NCBI RefSeq assembly: GCF_026151205.1
Contig: NC_087079.1
Span: 1,514,028-1,578,027 of the forward strand
Length of the DNA stretch: 64,000 nucleotides
Direction of reading: 5' to 3'
Origin: Bolinopsis microptera
Taxonomy: Eukaryota; Ctenophora; Tentaculata; Lobata; Bolinopsidae
The translations under genes were made by a program, and so were the position numbers. Shown here piece after piece: positions 22,494 to 37,400 of the stretch; the stretch's first letter is position 1, and each line of letters begins with the position of its first letter. Below the pieces are notes generated by a model. The model made no database searches, was not told the DNA's origin, and saw nothing but the letters and a program-made list of their open reading frames with translations.

Positions 22494-25400
22494 ATGAGTA
22501 AAGAACTACTGATATCACCTGGAGAGATACTCGATGTTACCAGCCCACCAAATGACAGTGATTTTAAAGAATCTGACAGGTAAACAATTCGACTACTTTG
22601 TAATAATTGTGATTTGGTGATGATATTGAAGTCTGATAATTATATGGCTCAGGATTGATGCAATATCTGTAACTCAATGTCATTATTTTGCCAGTCATTA
22701 AAAATGGTTAATGATCTAAATACTTTAGATCATCGCCAAAGAAGCAGTCAAAAGAACCATCTAAAGGAGATGGAAATTCAAAAAATAGATCAAAATTAGA
22801 AGATTCAATCAATCTGTCTCATTTAGAAAAACTGAAACAAAAGTTCAAGGTAAGACTATGCTTCAGCTCACATATTAGTAAAAAACAGTGCATTGATCAC
22901 TGCACTGCATCAATACAATACCCTGCTAAAACAAAGGTATCCAGTGCTATGTCATACCATCTTTCAATTTGAATGTATCTATCATCTTCATATGTAAAAT
23001 ATTCAAATCCATCCATGTGATAATTTGAAAACATTTTATTTTCTTCTATCCAGGAACATGACCAAGATGACAGTAATGGTTTAGACATTGATGAATTCGA
23101 GCAAGCTTTTCGAGCCATTTTGACTCAAAACAATAGTCTCAGTGAAGAAGAAATGAAGGTCATGTTCATGAAAATTGACACTAATTGTGATGGTTTGTAC
23201 AGATTTTATTATGTGACAAAATATTTAATTTCTCATCAAATGACCCTCTATTTGCAGTAATCACCACACCGGACAATACAATGTGGACTGCAACCCTTGC
23301 CCTAAGTTTTAAAAGTGCAATAGTAAAAATGGATCATTGATAAATGTTTCAAATAACTATGTCATCAGGGACAGTAGACTGGGATGAATTTTGCACATAC
23401 ATGCTACTGGAGTACAAAGAGCGACAGGATATGAACTACGTCAACGAGACTCCCTTTCCTAACCCCTTCAGATTCGTGTCAAACCCTCATCGAGACACCA
23501 TCATGGGTAAGATTTAGAACGTTCCACTACATTTGATAACTACGATTTTAGTTAGATTTAAATGCTCATATTATTTCATTTCGATTCAGATGCTCCTTTG
23601 CGTTGTTTTTATTAGGGCCAGGCTCTGAAATTATTGAAATCTAAAAGTTTCTCACGGTCATTTATTTTTTAGATTTACCCACTTTTATAACAGCAATAGG
23701 ATCTCAAAATGTTGTATCGTTTAACATTCTATAGGTATAGGATTCATGCAAGCACTAAACAGACAAAGAGCTGACGAGGATGGACCTGTAACTTACAGTA
23801 ATACCAACGGAAGATTCGTAACAGTAGACATTAGCGGTACTATGGGCCTTTGGAACACGGATATGCAGCTGCAGAAATCAGTGTTGGTGAGTCCTCTTTT
23901 GTGTGTGCACAGTGCATACTGTATGCACAGTGCATTGCAAAACTTTGCTGATCATAATATTATAGATCAGTTTTCGTCTGTTAAAAAGTTTCTGATTAGC
24001 TAATTGATCTGACCATTTGATGTAAGAATTCTAACCTAAACTCAGTCACCTCGTTTTTTGGATTAATTTTTATCGATTCTGAAATTCCAATTATAGCTAG
24101 ATGAAGTGAAGAGTGGTAGAGGAAAGAAAGGAAAGTGGATACTAGCTCTGGAATGTATGTCAAACACATCTAAAATTGTAGTTTCCACCACGAACAGAGA
24201 GCTATGTAAGTTAACACTAAACAGACTGAACACGATTAACACTTGTATTTAAAAGCTTTTGTTACCAATAAGATAACTTTTATCATTTATGCTTCAAAAA
24301 TTCTCGGACAGGCTGAAAATAAGTTTATTCCACTGCAAATACGAGTCTCGAGGTGTAGAAATGAGTCTTTACTGTTTCCCTTCAGGTTTCTACGACTTAT
24401 CAGCGGGGAACTACGACCTCTGTTTTGTGGTTCCAGGATTTGAGAACGCTATTACAAGTTTACACTACTGGTTTAACCCACAGAACCACAATGAGGCTGT
24501 GCTGGTGTTCGGCGATTCTCACGGTCAGTTAGTCAGTTGTTCACATGGAACATCTTAGAATTATTTACTTACTTAAAACTTACTTACATCTTAGAATTAG
24601 CTGAGCTGTGCCACTTTCGTGAGTTGTGTACTAAAACTGATATTTATGAATTATGGATATATTGGTTAATTGGTATAATTGATATGACTGCGAAAATCTA
24701 TAATTTCCTTTTTCTGCAGGTCAAATAGGGCGGCTGATTTTCTCGTCACTTCAACAAGGATTGTTCGGGGCGGACACTATAAAAAAGTCTAATATCACCA
24801 GGAGGATTCTTATGCACGATATATACATGGGGAGGATTGACGGTTAGTTCAATATTGAAGCATAGTGTTTGGACTCTATTAATGAGTTAATGAGTTAATG
24901 GTACCAACATTATATTTATCAGTTACATATTATATTGGTTTGCTCAATATTAATTTATCCAGCAACTTGTGACTGTATTTACCATGTTACCTATACTCAG
25001 GTGTTAAACTAAATGTCCAGAGCATACACAAAGATTGGGCTAAGAAAGTTATGTTTGTCCCCAACTACGACGCCTTCATTTCATGTTCCATGGACCAGGA
25101 AACTTCACTTTATTTCGGTAATTGTCAGTAATTTTGGACTAGAATATAGTGATCTTCGTATAATTTCCTTGGAAATTCCTGTAGATTCTTTGCACAGCTA
25201 ACAACTTATGTCTCCTTTTCCAACAGGTAACATCAACCATGTCGGAGAAAGAAAGGCTGGATCAGTGTTTTCTGTTTACAAAGGTGTAAACGCTTTTGAC
25301 TTTTCCAAAGATTACATAGTCTCTGGTGGTCTGGATACTGTAATAAGAGTCTGGCATTACTCCATGATCAACAAACCCACCGCTATGATGAAGGTGAAAT

Positions 25401-28400
25401 CAGTCTTCATAATGAAAAATAGGCGTTTAAATTTATATGAAAATATCTTCATAACCTGCAATGACGCCTCATATTTTTCTCAATTAAGTGATTTACATAA
25501 TATATGTATATAAATATAATACTCCAACATGCCAGATTTTAGAATTGAAATGAATATGTGCAGGTTTTTATCTCGTATCTGCTTGTTTTTAATTAAAATA
25601 ATTCCTTACACATTTTTCCTGAGCAGGGTCACTCAGCAGCAGTGGAGCACGTGATAGTATCCGAGCTAACAAACTCCATCATCTCCGTCTCCAAGGACAC
25701 AGTGATAAAAGTGTGGGATCTCAAGGATCACGTGTGTCTACAGACGCTGAGTAAGCTCACATTCGGTGTTCACCCTGTCACATCAGCTTACTTCCACTCA
25801 GTTCACCACACGCTTGTTATAGGGTCTAAGAATGTATGTCATTAATACTTCAATTCATATCATTTGATCTTAGATAGTTATTGTACCGTAGCTTATAGCT
25901 GCAGATCTATCTCTTTTCACCCTTTAGGGAAAATGGTAAATTATACTTTAATTTCGGAGTTATCAATCAGGATAGGAGATTTGTAATGATTATTAAAAAG
26001 TACATTAAAATGAAATGATAGTTAATTTCTTTATTTTCTCACGTGACTTTATCATTCTTTAGTTTAATTTGGGAGTATTGGAGAGGACAATAAAGTCGCT
26101 AGTACACAACGTGAATATAAAGAGTCACCAGAAATCTGTCAGAGCTGCCCTCTACAATCACAACTTTAACCAGGTAACACTATATAGAAAGTTTTTTTGG
26201 ATTTAATTTTCACTGGGGTTTTTCCCTGAAAGTAATGATTTTGAGGTGAAATCTTATTTTTTTGAATCGTAAGTTTAATTTTCTAAGCCGCGTAAGATTT
26301 CACGTTCCGTTCTCGTGATCATGGAACAATAAGCTAACTAGACTGCAGTTTAAGATGGATTATATTAAGTAATAACACATAATACTTGTCAGGTGGTCAG
26401 TACCTCGTACGACTCAATGGTTTGTGTGTGGGACCTGGAGACTGGGGAGAAGGTTATACAGGTAAACACTAAATCTTTACTAATACCCACAGGTACAATA
26501 CTAATAAATGTAAACACTAAATCAATACTTTACTAGTACTACTTTTGGGGTCACATATAATTATTACATAATAACTTTTGGCCAATTTCTGACATTCTAA
26601 CCAGAGTTTAATCCCCAGTTTTCACATTGTCATGGCACCAACGAGATTACAGCCATGACCTTTGACCCTACACATAGACGGCTCCTCACTGCTGGTAAAG
26701 ACGGCACCATTAAGATCTGGAACTTAACAATGGAGCCTTGTTGGACGAGTTACAGGTCGGTACAGCTTCACAGTTTAGTGTGCAGTGATCTGAGAAACGA
26801 CTATTGAATGGTAAATGAAGTTACATAAACTCTCTATATGTATATTCTTTTGGAAGTCAGTAACCATTTGTATTAGTAACCATTTGGTAACCATGAACAC
26901 AGAAATACCTCTTAGAACGTTCATCAAGAGGAGATAACAGATATTGTGTGCTGCAAAAACACTTTTGTTACCGGCGGCTGGTCCAAACAAATCGTTGTTT
27001 ATTCGTGAGTATTTGTGTATTCTTTAACATTTCGTAACATTTCGTAACATACAATTAAGCTTTCCTTACCAGAAACCTGATAGTTTTGACTTAATATTTG
27101 ACCAGTGACCAATCATTAGGGTCACAGGTCACTGTGAGTTACACAAATCAACATCAAGGTGCTGGAAATTTTGAAAATGTCCTACCGGTAAGACATTTTC
27201 AGATTTCTGCTTTCCGCGGCCCAGATTTCACTGTTTTGACTGAATTTTTCTTGAATGACCATCTAGCAAGGTCACTGAGGATGGCACAAGACACGATTAA
27301 GGGGGCCGGGGTCTTCATCAAAATTCTCTCGAAATTGATTTCATAGTTGTTTCTGATAGAGGGGAGTGATATATATCAGCTGCTTTTGGTCCCATGGAAA
27401 AATATTGTTCCTAGCCGAAAATATCGCTGGTCAAAGGATTTTCAATCGCGCGTCCTGAAAATCGAGTCTAAAAATCTATCTTCTCCTACATTTTTTGAGC
27501 AATCACCCTGAAACTTTCAGGATATGTTCTAGGAATCATTTAGGAGAGAAGTATCCGATTGAAAATCGCTCGCGCAATACAATTACACATGAGCGCTGAC
27601 CTTTGACCAGCGATATTTTCGGCTAGGAACAATATTTTTCCATGGGACCAAAAGCAGCTAATAGATATCACTCCCCTCTATCAGAAACAACTATAAAATC
27701 AATTTCGAGAGAATTTTGATGAAGACCCCCCCCCCGGCCCCCTTAAGGTGCTGTTCACTGCTGAAAGTTTTATTCCCAAAGAAATGTTTGATAAACAGAA
27801 ATAAAACATCAGAATAGAAAAAGATATTTTGGAAGATTTTTGAAGAGAAGCTTTTCTGCCGTCTTCTTGACCGAAAATCGCGGTTTTGGCTGAATTTTTT
27901 ATCAGTGACCATTCAGTGAGGTCGGTGAGAGTGACACAAGTCACCATCGAAGTATTTTTAGCTGAATATTCGGAGAGAACTTGTATCTATTAAGCCTTAA
28001 CTTTAGTTTTAGGTTAGTACTTGTGATTCAAAAGAATAAGTAGATAAAGCAACAAGACAGTTTCTCAATATAAATAATAATTTCAGGGATACCAGAGGTG
28101 ATGAGGAACCGGAGGAGAATCCACCCAGAGTATTCTCTGATAATCATCATACAGAAGACATTCTATCTGTATCTGCCTACAGGTACAATAAACAACATAC
28201 CTAGATCTGTAAATATCCTCAATATAATATTTAGGTCACGTGACAGGAGCTGATAGTAACATTTCCTCAGGACCGACACTATTGCATACTCGATGTACGA
28301 CGGTTCAATAATAGTGAGGAATGCAGGATGTGATATCATTCTCTGCAGACTCACCGCTGCTAAATGTACCCCTGAAGGTCAGACTCTAGTCTCTACGACA

Positions 28401-31400
28401 CGTCATTAAATTATGTATTTATTTTCCTGTTTTCCTGAATGGTGTTAAAATTAAGTTTTAATGTTTTGAATACTTAGTAAATACTATAAGGTTTTTTCTT
28501 AAAATTCAAATAACTTCCCTGCAAGTAAATAATTACAAATAACCACAGGAGACGGACACTGTTCAGTGTACTATTCCCCCATGGCTAACACTTTTCCTGC
28601 TAACAACACTTCTCTAGAAGAACTGAAGGACTCTGTTCCTACCCTTCCTTCTATCAATATGTCTTCCAGGAGAATCAGCCACATCAAACAGAAGAGGTAT
28701 TCTTCTTCTTGTCTTCCCTAGATTCGTATCTAAAAGTATCTAGATTCGTATCTGTTCGAGTTTAATTGCTATCATCTGGATTTGCACGGTAATAGGTGAC
28801 TCTTGTAGCCCGATTGCTAACCTCACATTATAACCAATCGAAAGGTTGTGACTGGTGGTTTGCTTATTATATCTGGGTTGGGTCTCATAGTTACTATTCC
28901 CACAACGTGATGGTTAACACTTGACCAGGCGGTGCTCCAGTATAAACGCGGGTGTAAAAGCATTGCGAGTAAACCTCTCTGACGATGGCACACAGCACTT
29001 TAGTAAACAAAGTTTTGAGAAGAAACAGTTCGACTGCTCTGTCGACAAACTCTGCTTCTTAGATGTGAGTTTTTTATCAGTGTTGTATCGGGCGTTTTGT
29101 TTGGAGAGTATTTCTGTATTTATTTTGAAGTGTCCATGATATAAATAAAAGAACAAATTTTGACATAAATTATAATCAGCAGTGAGTACTTATTTATTTA
29201 TTAAACAAAAGTTAAATCTATATCATTATTTTTTATACGCAATCAAAAATTATATTTCGAGTTTTGTTTATGTTGCTAAAATCTCCTGGTGCATCAACTT
29301 CTTCTCTTAGTAACATATCATTATTCAATCATTAAATTACAATCATAATTAACATTAATTAATTAACAAGTTACAATAATAATTAACATAATTAAACAAT
29401 CATTAATCCCCTCAGGCACGCCCAACATCCTACAACACTGCTACATTGATATCAGCCCACAGTTACGGTATCATTAGAGCCTGGTCCTGCCGAGGCGGCG
29501 GTAAGTTTACTGTTTTGTTAATTACAATAATAATATTAATTACAATAACAAGTCATCAAATAATATCATTCTTGAAAAAAACTACCTGTTTGAAAAAAAA
29601 AGAAAACTTCAAATTGTTCTTGAATTGGCCACAACTTTCTTTCCACGACTAGATAAAACAAATAGATAAATAATTTGTTTCTTCGTTATGCATATTACAT
29701 ATAATATTGCACATATGTTCAGTTCCGATCTACCAATCTCGATTGTACTATTTCTGATGTTTTCAATATAACCTAGTCAGCACGACGTTGAATCATTCTT
29801 CTCCGTATTAGTGAGAACTGTAGTTGCAACTGTTTTCCCTGTTCTGTATTTCTTTAACCTCTCCCTGAAGTCCCCCGACCTCACCAACATGATCAGAGGA
29901 TTAAGAGCTGACAAGGCACAGTTAGATAAAGGAAACTGTACGAACTCTAGATAATGTCTGACCACCACATCATGAACAGTCCAACTGACCGTCAGTGAGA
30001 TAACAGAGATAAGGAACTGAGTCACAACCAGGAAGTTTATCAGACAAACAGTGAAACAAGCTGGACACTCTCCTCCTGGAGGGAGGTTGTTCTTTTCCCG
30101 CTCTTTGTGGTGACGACGTAGCCCTCTCATACTGGCACAAGCGCTGGTTACTGACACACAGACAGTGAGGACGTAGGTGAGGAGGACGAGGAAGAGAGTG
30201 GGAGTGAGGGTGTGGAAGTTCAGTACTTGTTGGGTGTAGATACACCAGGCTTTTGTTGGGTCGTAGATCACGTGCAGGACTATTGCTCCCGTCGTGATGA
30301 AAGCTGGGAGTTTGGTTGTTATTGTTATAAACGTATGTATTTTGGAATTTTGGATTGTGAACCGCTTACTATAAACGGTAAACCTGAGAATGGTATATTC
30401 TATTATTAAAAAAAGCGCCATGGATTGTAATATATAAAAATAAAACTGTACCTCCAGCTGCTAATATGGGCAGGACAGTCACATTCCTAAGTTTTAAGAA
30501 AGGTCTCAGAATAACACAAGATCTGACGACTCCGAACACGGCACCAATCAGAATACTCCACTGGAATAAGCTAGCTCGTATCACCGTGTACCAGATCTAG
30601 GGGGGAAATGTTTCAAATCGGAAAACTAATTTTAGTAATGTTAATGATCGGTTGGTAATTCTATAATTGCTCAAAAATGTAGGATGAAAGTTTTTGAATC
30701 CCATATTTTCCCTTTATCATGGATATATTACCTGCCAAGAATGCACATCGTAATCTAGACTCTCCAGATCCTGTACTAACAGCAAGTACAAAACATACGG
30801 GACTCCAACTAAACAAGTACAGAAATCATTAACCGTCAGGATCTGGAACAGAACCGCTGACACATTCTGCTTTTCTCTTCTGTAGTGGAAGAAGACGTAG
30901 GGGTTACAGAAGAATGACAGAAGGAAGAACAGGAGGAAGAACAGAGCGAAGAAGTAGTTTGCGAAGATGTCGCCGGGTGTGGCAGCGTGGAGTAGTTCTC
31001 CTGTTGTTTGGTTGTATATGTTGCCGAATATAGCCATCCTTTTGTAATAGGGAGTTGGGGTTATGTTGAATTTAACGTATTTACTTAGCTGCTTTAGCTA
31101 ATATTTTATGTTTATATTTATTTAAGTGCATCTTTCTCACAGATTTCTTAAAGAGATACTCACAAACCTAGAGAAAACTCAACAATAAACAGACACGGGT
31201 TTGAAATAAAAATTTGATCTTCAGTCCTCTATAAGAAGGCGACATGAGACTTTGAAACATTTCAAGTAATGAAATGATGTGGATCCAAGAAACAATATAT
31301 CCTAATTGTCACGAGCAACGACCAGCCACATAAAGTGTGAAGGTGTAGTTGTTAATGCAATCACACGGAACTATACGCTACCGTCAGGTACCGCATTGAA

Positions 31401-34400
31401 TCATGGAAAATATAATTGAATCTTTTAGATAAGATAGCCGCAGAAATAACAATCAGACTTCAGAAACTAGTGATAATGAAAGTGGTGTCTGTAAAATCTT
31501 GTGTTAGGACCAGACGTCCTAACACAAGATTTTACAATTTTAGTCACAAAATTCTACACGTGTTTGGTACTAACTGAATTATTGCACACAACTGATCAGA
31601 TAAACAGAAAAGTCTCAAGATCTTTCTCTGTTCACAATTTACAGCTGTTCAGTAATCAGATGATGAGGACCATTAATAGTTTTATCTAGTTTCGTCTTCG
31701 CGAGGATGAAATACGGGGCTAATTAGTGTTTTCGAATAAAGTTTGCTGGATCAAGGAAAACGAGAAATATGTATCAGACGAGAATTGCTAAATTATTTGT
31801 CTCACTTAAACTTGCCCTCCGTACATGACCAATGACCATTTGCACATTTGTAAAGTTGCAATGTACATGGCAGATTTCATATGACATAAATTTTGAAAAA
31901 GCAGCTGATAAAATAATTGAAAGAAAATTATGTTTATATAACAGTTTTTAATTAGCAACATAGAGTTTCACTCTCTGCCTCATACCTCAAGGTATCTCAA
32001 CCGTTGATAGAGTTGAGACTAATTAATTACTAATTTACTAATACTTGGCAAACCGAAACACAGCTCCTTTGCTCCCAACATTAAACTAGAACAGTCACCG
32101 GGTATGAGAAGTTCACAAATAATAAAAATGTGACCGAATGACCCGTTTAATGACCTGTTTTGATGAATTGTATTGATTGTTCTGTATTTATCACGGGTAT
32201 GAAAGAACAGTGTGGATTACCCGGTTTAAATAATCATTGATAAAGAACAGATTTATAGCGTGAAGAGTGAAGGCACTGCAAGGTTTCCATATTATAATGA
32301 TTTATCATTAAAGTGAGAAATCCGAGACTAAGAATGTGAGCACCTGTGCCATTGCACAGAGCTTTGTTTGTCATCACAAGCCACATAATTTAATCAAGTC
32401 ACCGTTTGTTTACTTTTAAATTGGAGATATATAATAAATAATGGAACCCCTGGCGTGTCCCTTCGCTTCGGCTGAGAAGGAGTTAACTATTTATCAGCCT
32501 TGAACGAACGTGTAGCATGGACGTTACCTGTATTCATAGAACTCACTGATATATTATGAGAAATTAATTTTGCAACTGGAGTAATTAGCAAGCGAGTGGG
32601 AGGACAACTTCTCACTCGCTCAAAAAAGTTTTTTCAACGTAACGATAAAACTTACAAAGTGATACCTAGACGTTGACCTAGAACTAAAATAAGATTAACA
32701 TACATAGTTCTATTATGGTCATGTTAGAGATTGATGGGTCCCTTTTTTACTTTTTTCTAATAAATCATCCTGTGTTAGTGGAGCTATACTGTGACATTTG
32801 GATACATAGCTTAGGTAGCGAAAAATCACATCCTCCTCATAAAAAAGAAAAGAAATTAAAAGCTCAACCTGGAGCGAAACTATAGCCATTCTAATCAGGT
32901 GGAGCAAATTGGGTGGAGCAGGGCTTTGGTAAAAAAACTAAAATCCCTCAGGCAGTGCCAGTTATATCACGGAATTCTTGAGAAATTTCCAGTTCAATGA
33001 TGCGGTTTTTAAATTCAAATATGTCTCAACCTGGTGGAGCCATCAAATTTAGACCTTAAAGCTGTCTCAACCCGGGGTTAGAATTGTCACTGGATTTCCA
33101 TTCTTGTTTATTTGTAAGCTCCTGAATCTCAAGCATGTCACAGGATTAAGGTTTTATCCCATACCTAGTTCAACCAAGGTGGAGCAACAGGTTGGTTCAG
33201 TTAAACTACAAGTGTTGAAAATGCATTTTTTGAAAATTTGACAGTGTAAATATAAACTTGATATAAAAATATGTTAACAACCTCTATGGTGTTTAAAACT
33301 TCGTCCCTTCCATCGATAAGTGTCATGGTATGTGATATGAGTGTAAATAATTAGTAAATTAGCTCAACCCGGTGGAGCAACACCATGTTATACCATACCA
33401 ACACCATGTTAAGATTTAAAAGTGCTCCACCTGACTGAGACATGCTGTTTGATGCCTGTCAGTTGTATTTAAAGAGAGTTGTGATAACTGAGCACCTGTT
33501 CTGATAATTAAAACTCTCAAATTATGATCAACCATGGTGGAGCAGTAAATAGAAAATCACTAGTTTACGTCTCTAATTTATGGTTTTGATGCAGATTGAA
33601 CAGTAGAAATATATCAAAAACTGAGGCTCCACCACAGCTGATACAAACCCAAAATGGCCCTAAAACTGCATTAACTACAATCACAATTGTCATATCTTAA
33701 TATCTAGCACGGCTAAAGGACCAGGGTTGCTCAACCTGGTGGAGCAAACGTCAACTTAGCGTCTAAAAACTTAGCGTCTAAAAATGTGTTTAAAGTGTTC
33801 CACCAGGTTGATACAGACATTTTCAACCCAATCAATGATTCCATCAGAAAGATATGATAATTGTTAACTCATTTTAATGATCAAACATTCCCAATTATGA
33901 TCAACTATGGTGGAGCAGTAAATAGAAAATCACTAGTTTACGTCTCTAATTTATAAACTCTCAAACTCAGCTCTATTTTAATCTATTACGTATTACAAAA
34001 GTTCTCACGCAACACTCTGTAATATAGATTTAGCTCCCAGTGCTCCACCAGGTTGATCTAACTGGTCAATATAATTATTATATACCACTGTACTAGGATT
34101 GCTAGCTGAGGGGACAAGATATGAGAGGGATATTTAAGTCCACGGATTTCTTCCTAAATACAGTAACTGAAGACCCAATTCTGCTCCACCAGGTTGATCC
34201 CAGGGTAATCACTACTTTATAAATCACTTAGGGGTGAACTATTAAACATATTAGAAAGCTATAAGTTCGATTAGTTCTAATTTTAGTACTCTTAAAAGAT
34301 GGTTTTAAACGTCCAAAATTTAGGCTTTTAAATACGAGCTCCACCTTTGTTGAGCAGTTTTTGGCAGTCTTAATCACCATAGTATTATGATAATTAGCGT

Positions 34401-37400
34401 CTGGAATAATATTCACAGATCATTAACCACCTAATCCCTGTCCGAGACAAGTTTAATGGAAAAATGACTGATTTTAAACAAGTCAAGTTTTAGAATGAGT
34501 CTGCTCCACTTGAGTTGGGACCTTATGGGACCTCCTAACAAAACAAATGGTATTAAAAAATATGTGCCATTGAGTTTACAATGAAGTTTTAGTAGAAATT
34601 ATAATAATATGATCATTTTTTCACTTGGTATAAGTTGACCTATTTTACACTGGCCGCTCCACCTAGGTTGTACACCAAAAGTGTCTCAACCGAAACAATA
34701 CGTGTTCCCATATGCCTTCTCCACCTGTAGACATTGATAAATACAGATATGCCACATCCACCTTCCCACAAGTGGAGCACTTTAATTGTGTTTTTTTGAT
34801 GGTCACTGGCTCCACCAAAGTTGATATTTGGATTTTCTGATGACATGAATATGTAGAGAAGTGTCATAGGAATACTGTGGTGAAATATTTTCTGCAAGCA
34901 AGCTATAGTTTGGATTTTATGAAGTCATAACTGATTGACAGTGAAAAGTAGGTAATTAGTAGGGAAAAAAAGGGACCCATCAATCTCTAACATGACCTTA
35001 TAGGTTAAAAACAAAAAGAACTTAACAATAAAAACTGTTGTGTTAAAAATAAAGGGTTTATTTGAATTTGCACAACAACTCGAATATAACCAAAGGCCTA
35101 CATGTAACCTTACAAGTGCAACCATCTGCCGTGCAATACAATCGTGATATATGTGACTTACTCAAGAGACTCATTCAGGAGATGTTTGTAAAGATATCTG
35201 ATATATTGCACTCTATTGTTCTAAGTCGCGAGATAAGATGGTATAATACCTATCAGTATCCGTCAGACACGAAAGTTGCATTGTTAGATCAGTGATAAAT
35301 ATGGGTTAAAGCATATTCTAAACAAAATTTAAAACAATGCAACACATATAATAATGGTATGATGTCTCCAGTGGCCACACCAATCGCAATGATCAGTGCA
35401 TTTTTGATCCAATGAATATATCTAACAGATACACTTTATATCTATACTCCAAAACATTTGGAAAATAGTGGATTATGAATTGCTCAGTAACCCTCCTTTA
35501 AATGACGCACGGTGCGACTTAATAGCTCCTGGTATCACGACTAACTACTGGTTATTACCAGGCTCAGGAGCACGTGGAATCGTAAGGCTACTTCTAAACG
35601 GTGAGATAATATGGCTGCTATAATCACTGGGAGCTCACTAGTTACCCTCTGTATTTATACTTATAGCACCGGTCATGGCTGTAAATCTAAGATAAAAGGA
35701 TAAACTGATTAAAACTAAGACAATTATTATACAACCGAGGAAGATGTGACGTCACAAGTTGTGGGTACAAACAGAGCGTTAGTTTATGGGAACGTGACTG
35801 TAATTACTACTGAATTTATTCATTAAAATTATTGTCATCCAACTTAATTCGTCATGATGAGTCAACGTAATGGGCGCGGGAACGTTTCATATGGATATAT
35901 CCTGAGCCCAGTTGTAGGATTACGAGAGTTTTAATGAATAAATTCAGTTGGGGAGCTGGAGTCAATCTCCTACTCGATAATTTATATCATCATATTCATG
36001 CTGAACTCAACAAATTCATTCAATGCACAAATCTTACTAATATATAAAAGGAGAGTCCTAAGGCCCCGCCCTCTAGTTTACATATTATCATGAATGTTTA
36101 TATAATATCACTGTCGACTGACCAGGTTCGATACAAAAACTGCGAGAAGTTAGATTAAGTGCAAAACAGACCGACCTATACTCACTGCTTTGTAAGTTGT
36201 AACCTATTTAAATGTCGCCATTATAAACAATTTAACATTTAAGTTTAACGCCAAATGAACTATACTGACTTACTGAGAAATTCGAGTTTTGTAGAGTAAC
36301 TCACTTTTTATGCCGCATCTTAAACATAATATGTTTTAAAACTGGCTGGCAATAAAAGTGGCGAGGAAATATATGGGTTGTGACATTAGAAAAATGTGAT
36401 GGAGGCTTCCATTGATTGGTCACGTTTCGGTATTGAGACAGGGTTCAGTCGGTGGTGGCAATCGAGCTGTGTTACCAGTGATAAACAGTGAAGAACTCAA
36501 TTGTAAAGCTGTCATCATGCACTGAGACTGTCTTACTGGGAAATTGGAGGTATTGGAGGTCGTATAACTTTTGGAATCAACAACAGCATTTGAGAAAACA
36601 TAGCGGTTGAAATTGAGTCGTTGATAATTGTTTGTTTGCGAAAATCAAGTGAGCGGTATGCCCATCAGCTGTAAGTGGAAAGGTGATTTACACTTCTTTG
36701 TAAAGTATTAGTAATCTTGTATTACGCAAATACTGCACATTTTCATTTTAAGTTCAAGTTCATTCCTCATAACTTTACTTTAACTTTACCTGGCTCCATT
36801 GTCATTTATTTCAATGATTTATGAAGTCCCGCATATTTCGGATTGATTAATTTCAAGGTTTTATCTTTGTTCAAAATATGTTAGTCTCACGTCCCCTCAA
36901 ACGAGAACCGCTCTCTTAAGCACGGGTTCCCCGGTTTCCATCCCTTATTGTGATTCTCTAGTTGAGCAGAGAGCAGACCTGCATCATGATATGTGATTCT
37001 TAAATTCAAAGTTTGTCTGAACCAAAGTTCTAAAGTTCTAAGTACATCGACTCAAATCATCTTAATTTCAATGATGGCCACCTAATCAATTCAAAAGTCA
37101 CTGATTAATTGGTGTCCGGTGATCTTGGGATAACTGGTCGTCTGTACACACAGATCTAAATAATTTCAGGAATGTTAGGACAGTTCCCTGTGATTCAGGG
37201 AGGGACAGCTAACGACAGCATCCACGCTATAACAACAGACTCTAGAACAGTGTACTGATTGTGGGAGATACTACTGGCTGGGTCTCGGTCAGTCTTCCTC
37301 GTTACAACTTTATAATTGTGAAAAACACGTTCAGTATTCCATTCGCTTGATTCCGCCGATATACTATACCGTATACAAGTAAAGCTACTTTTGGTTCTCA

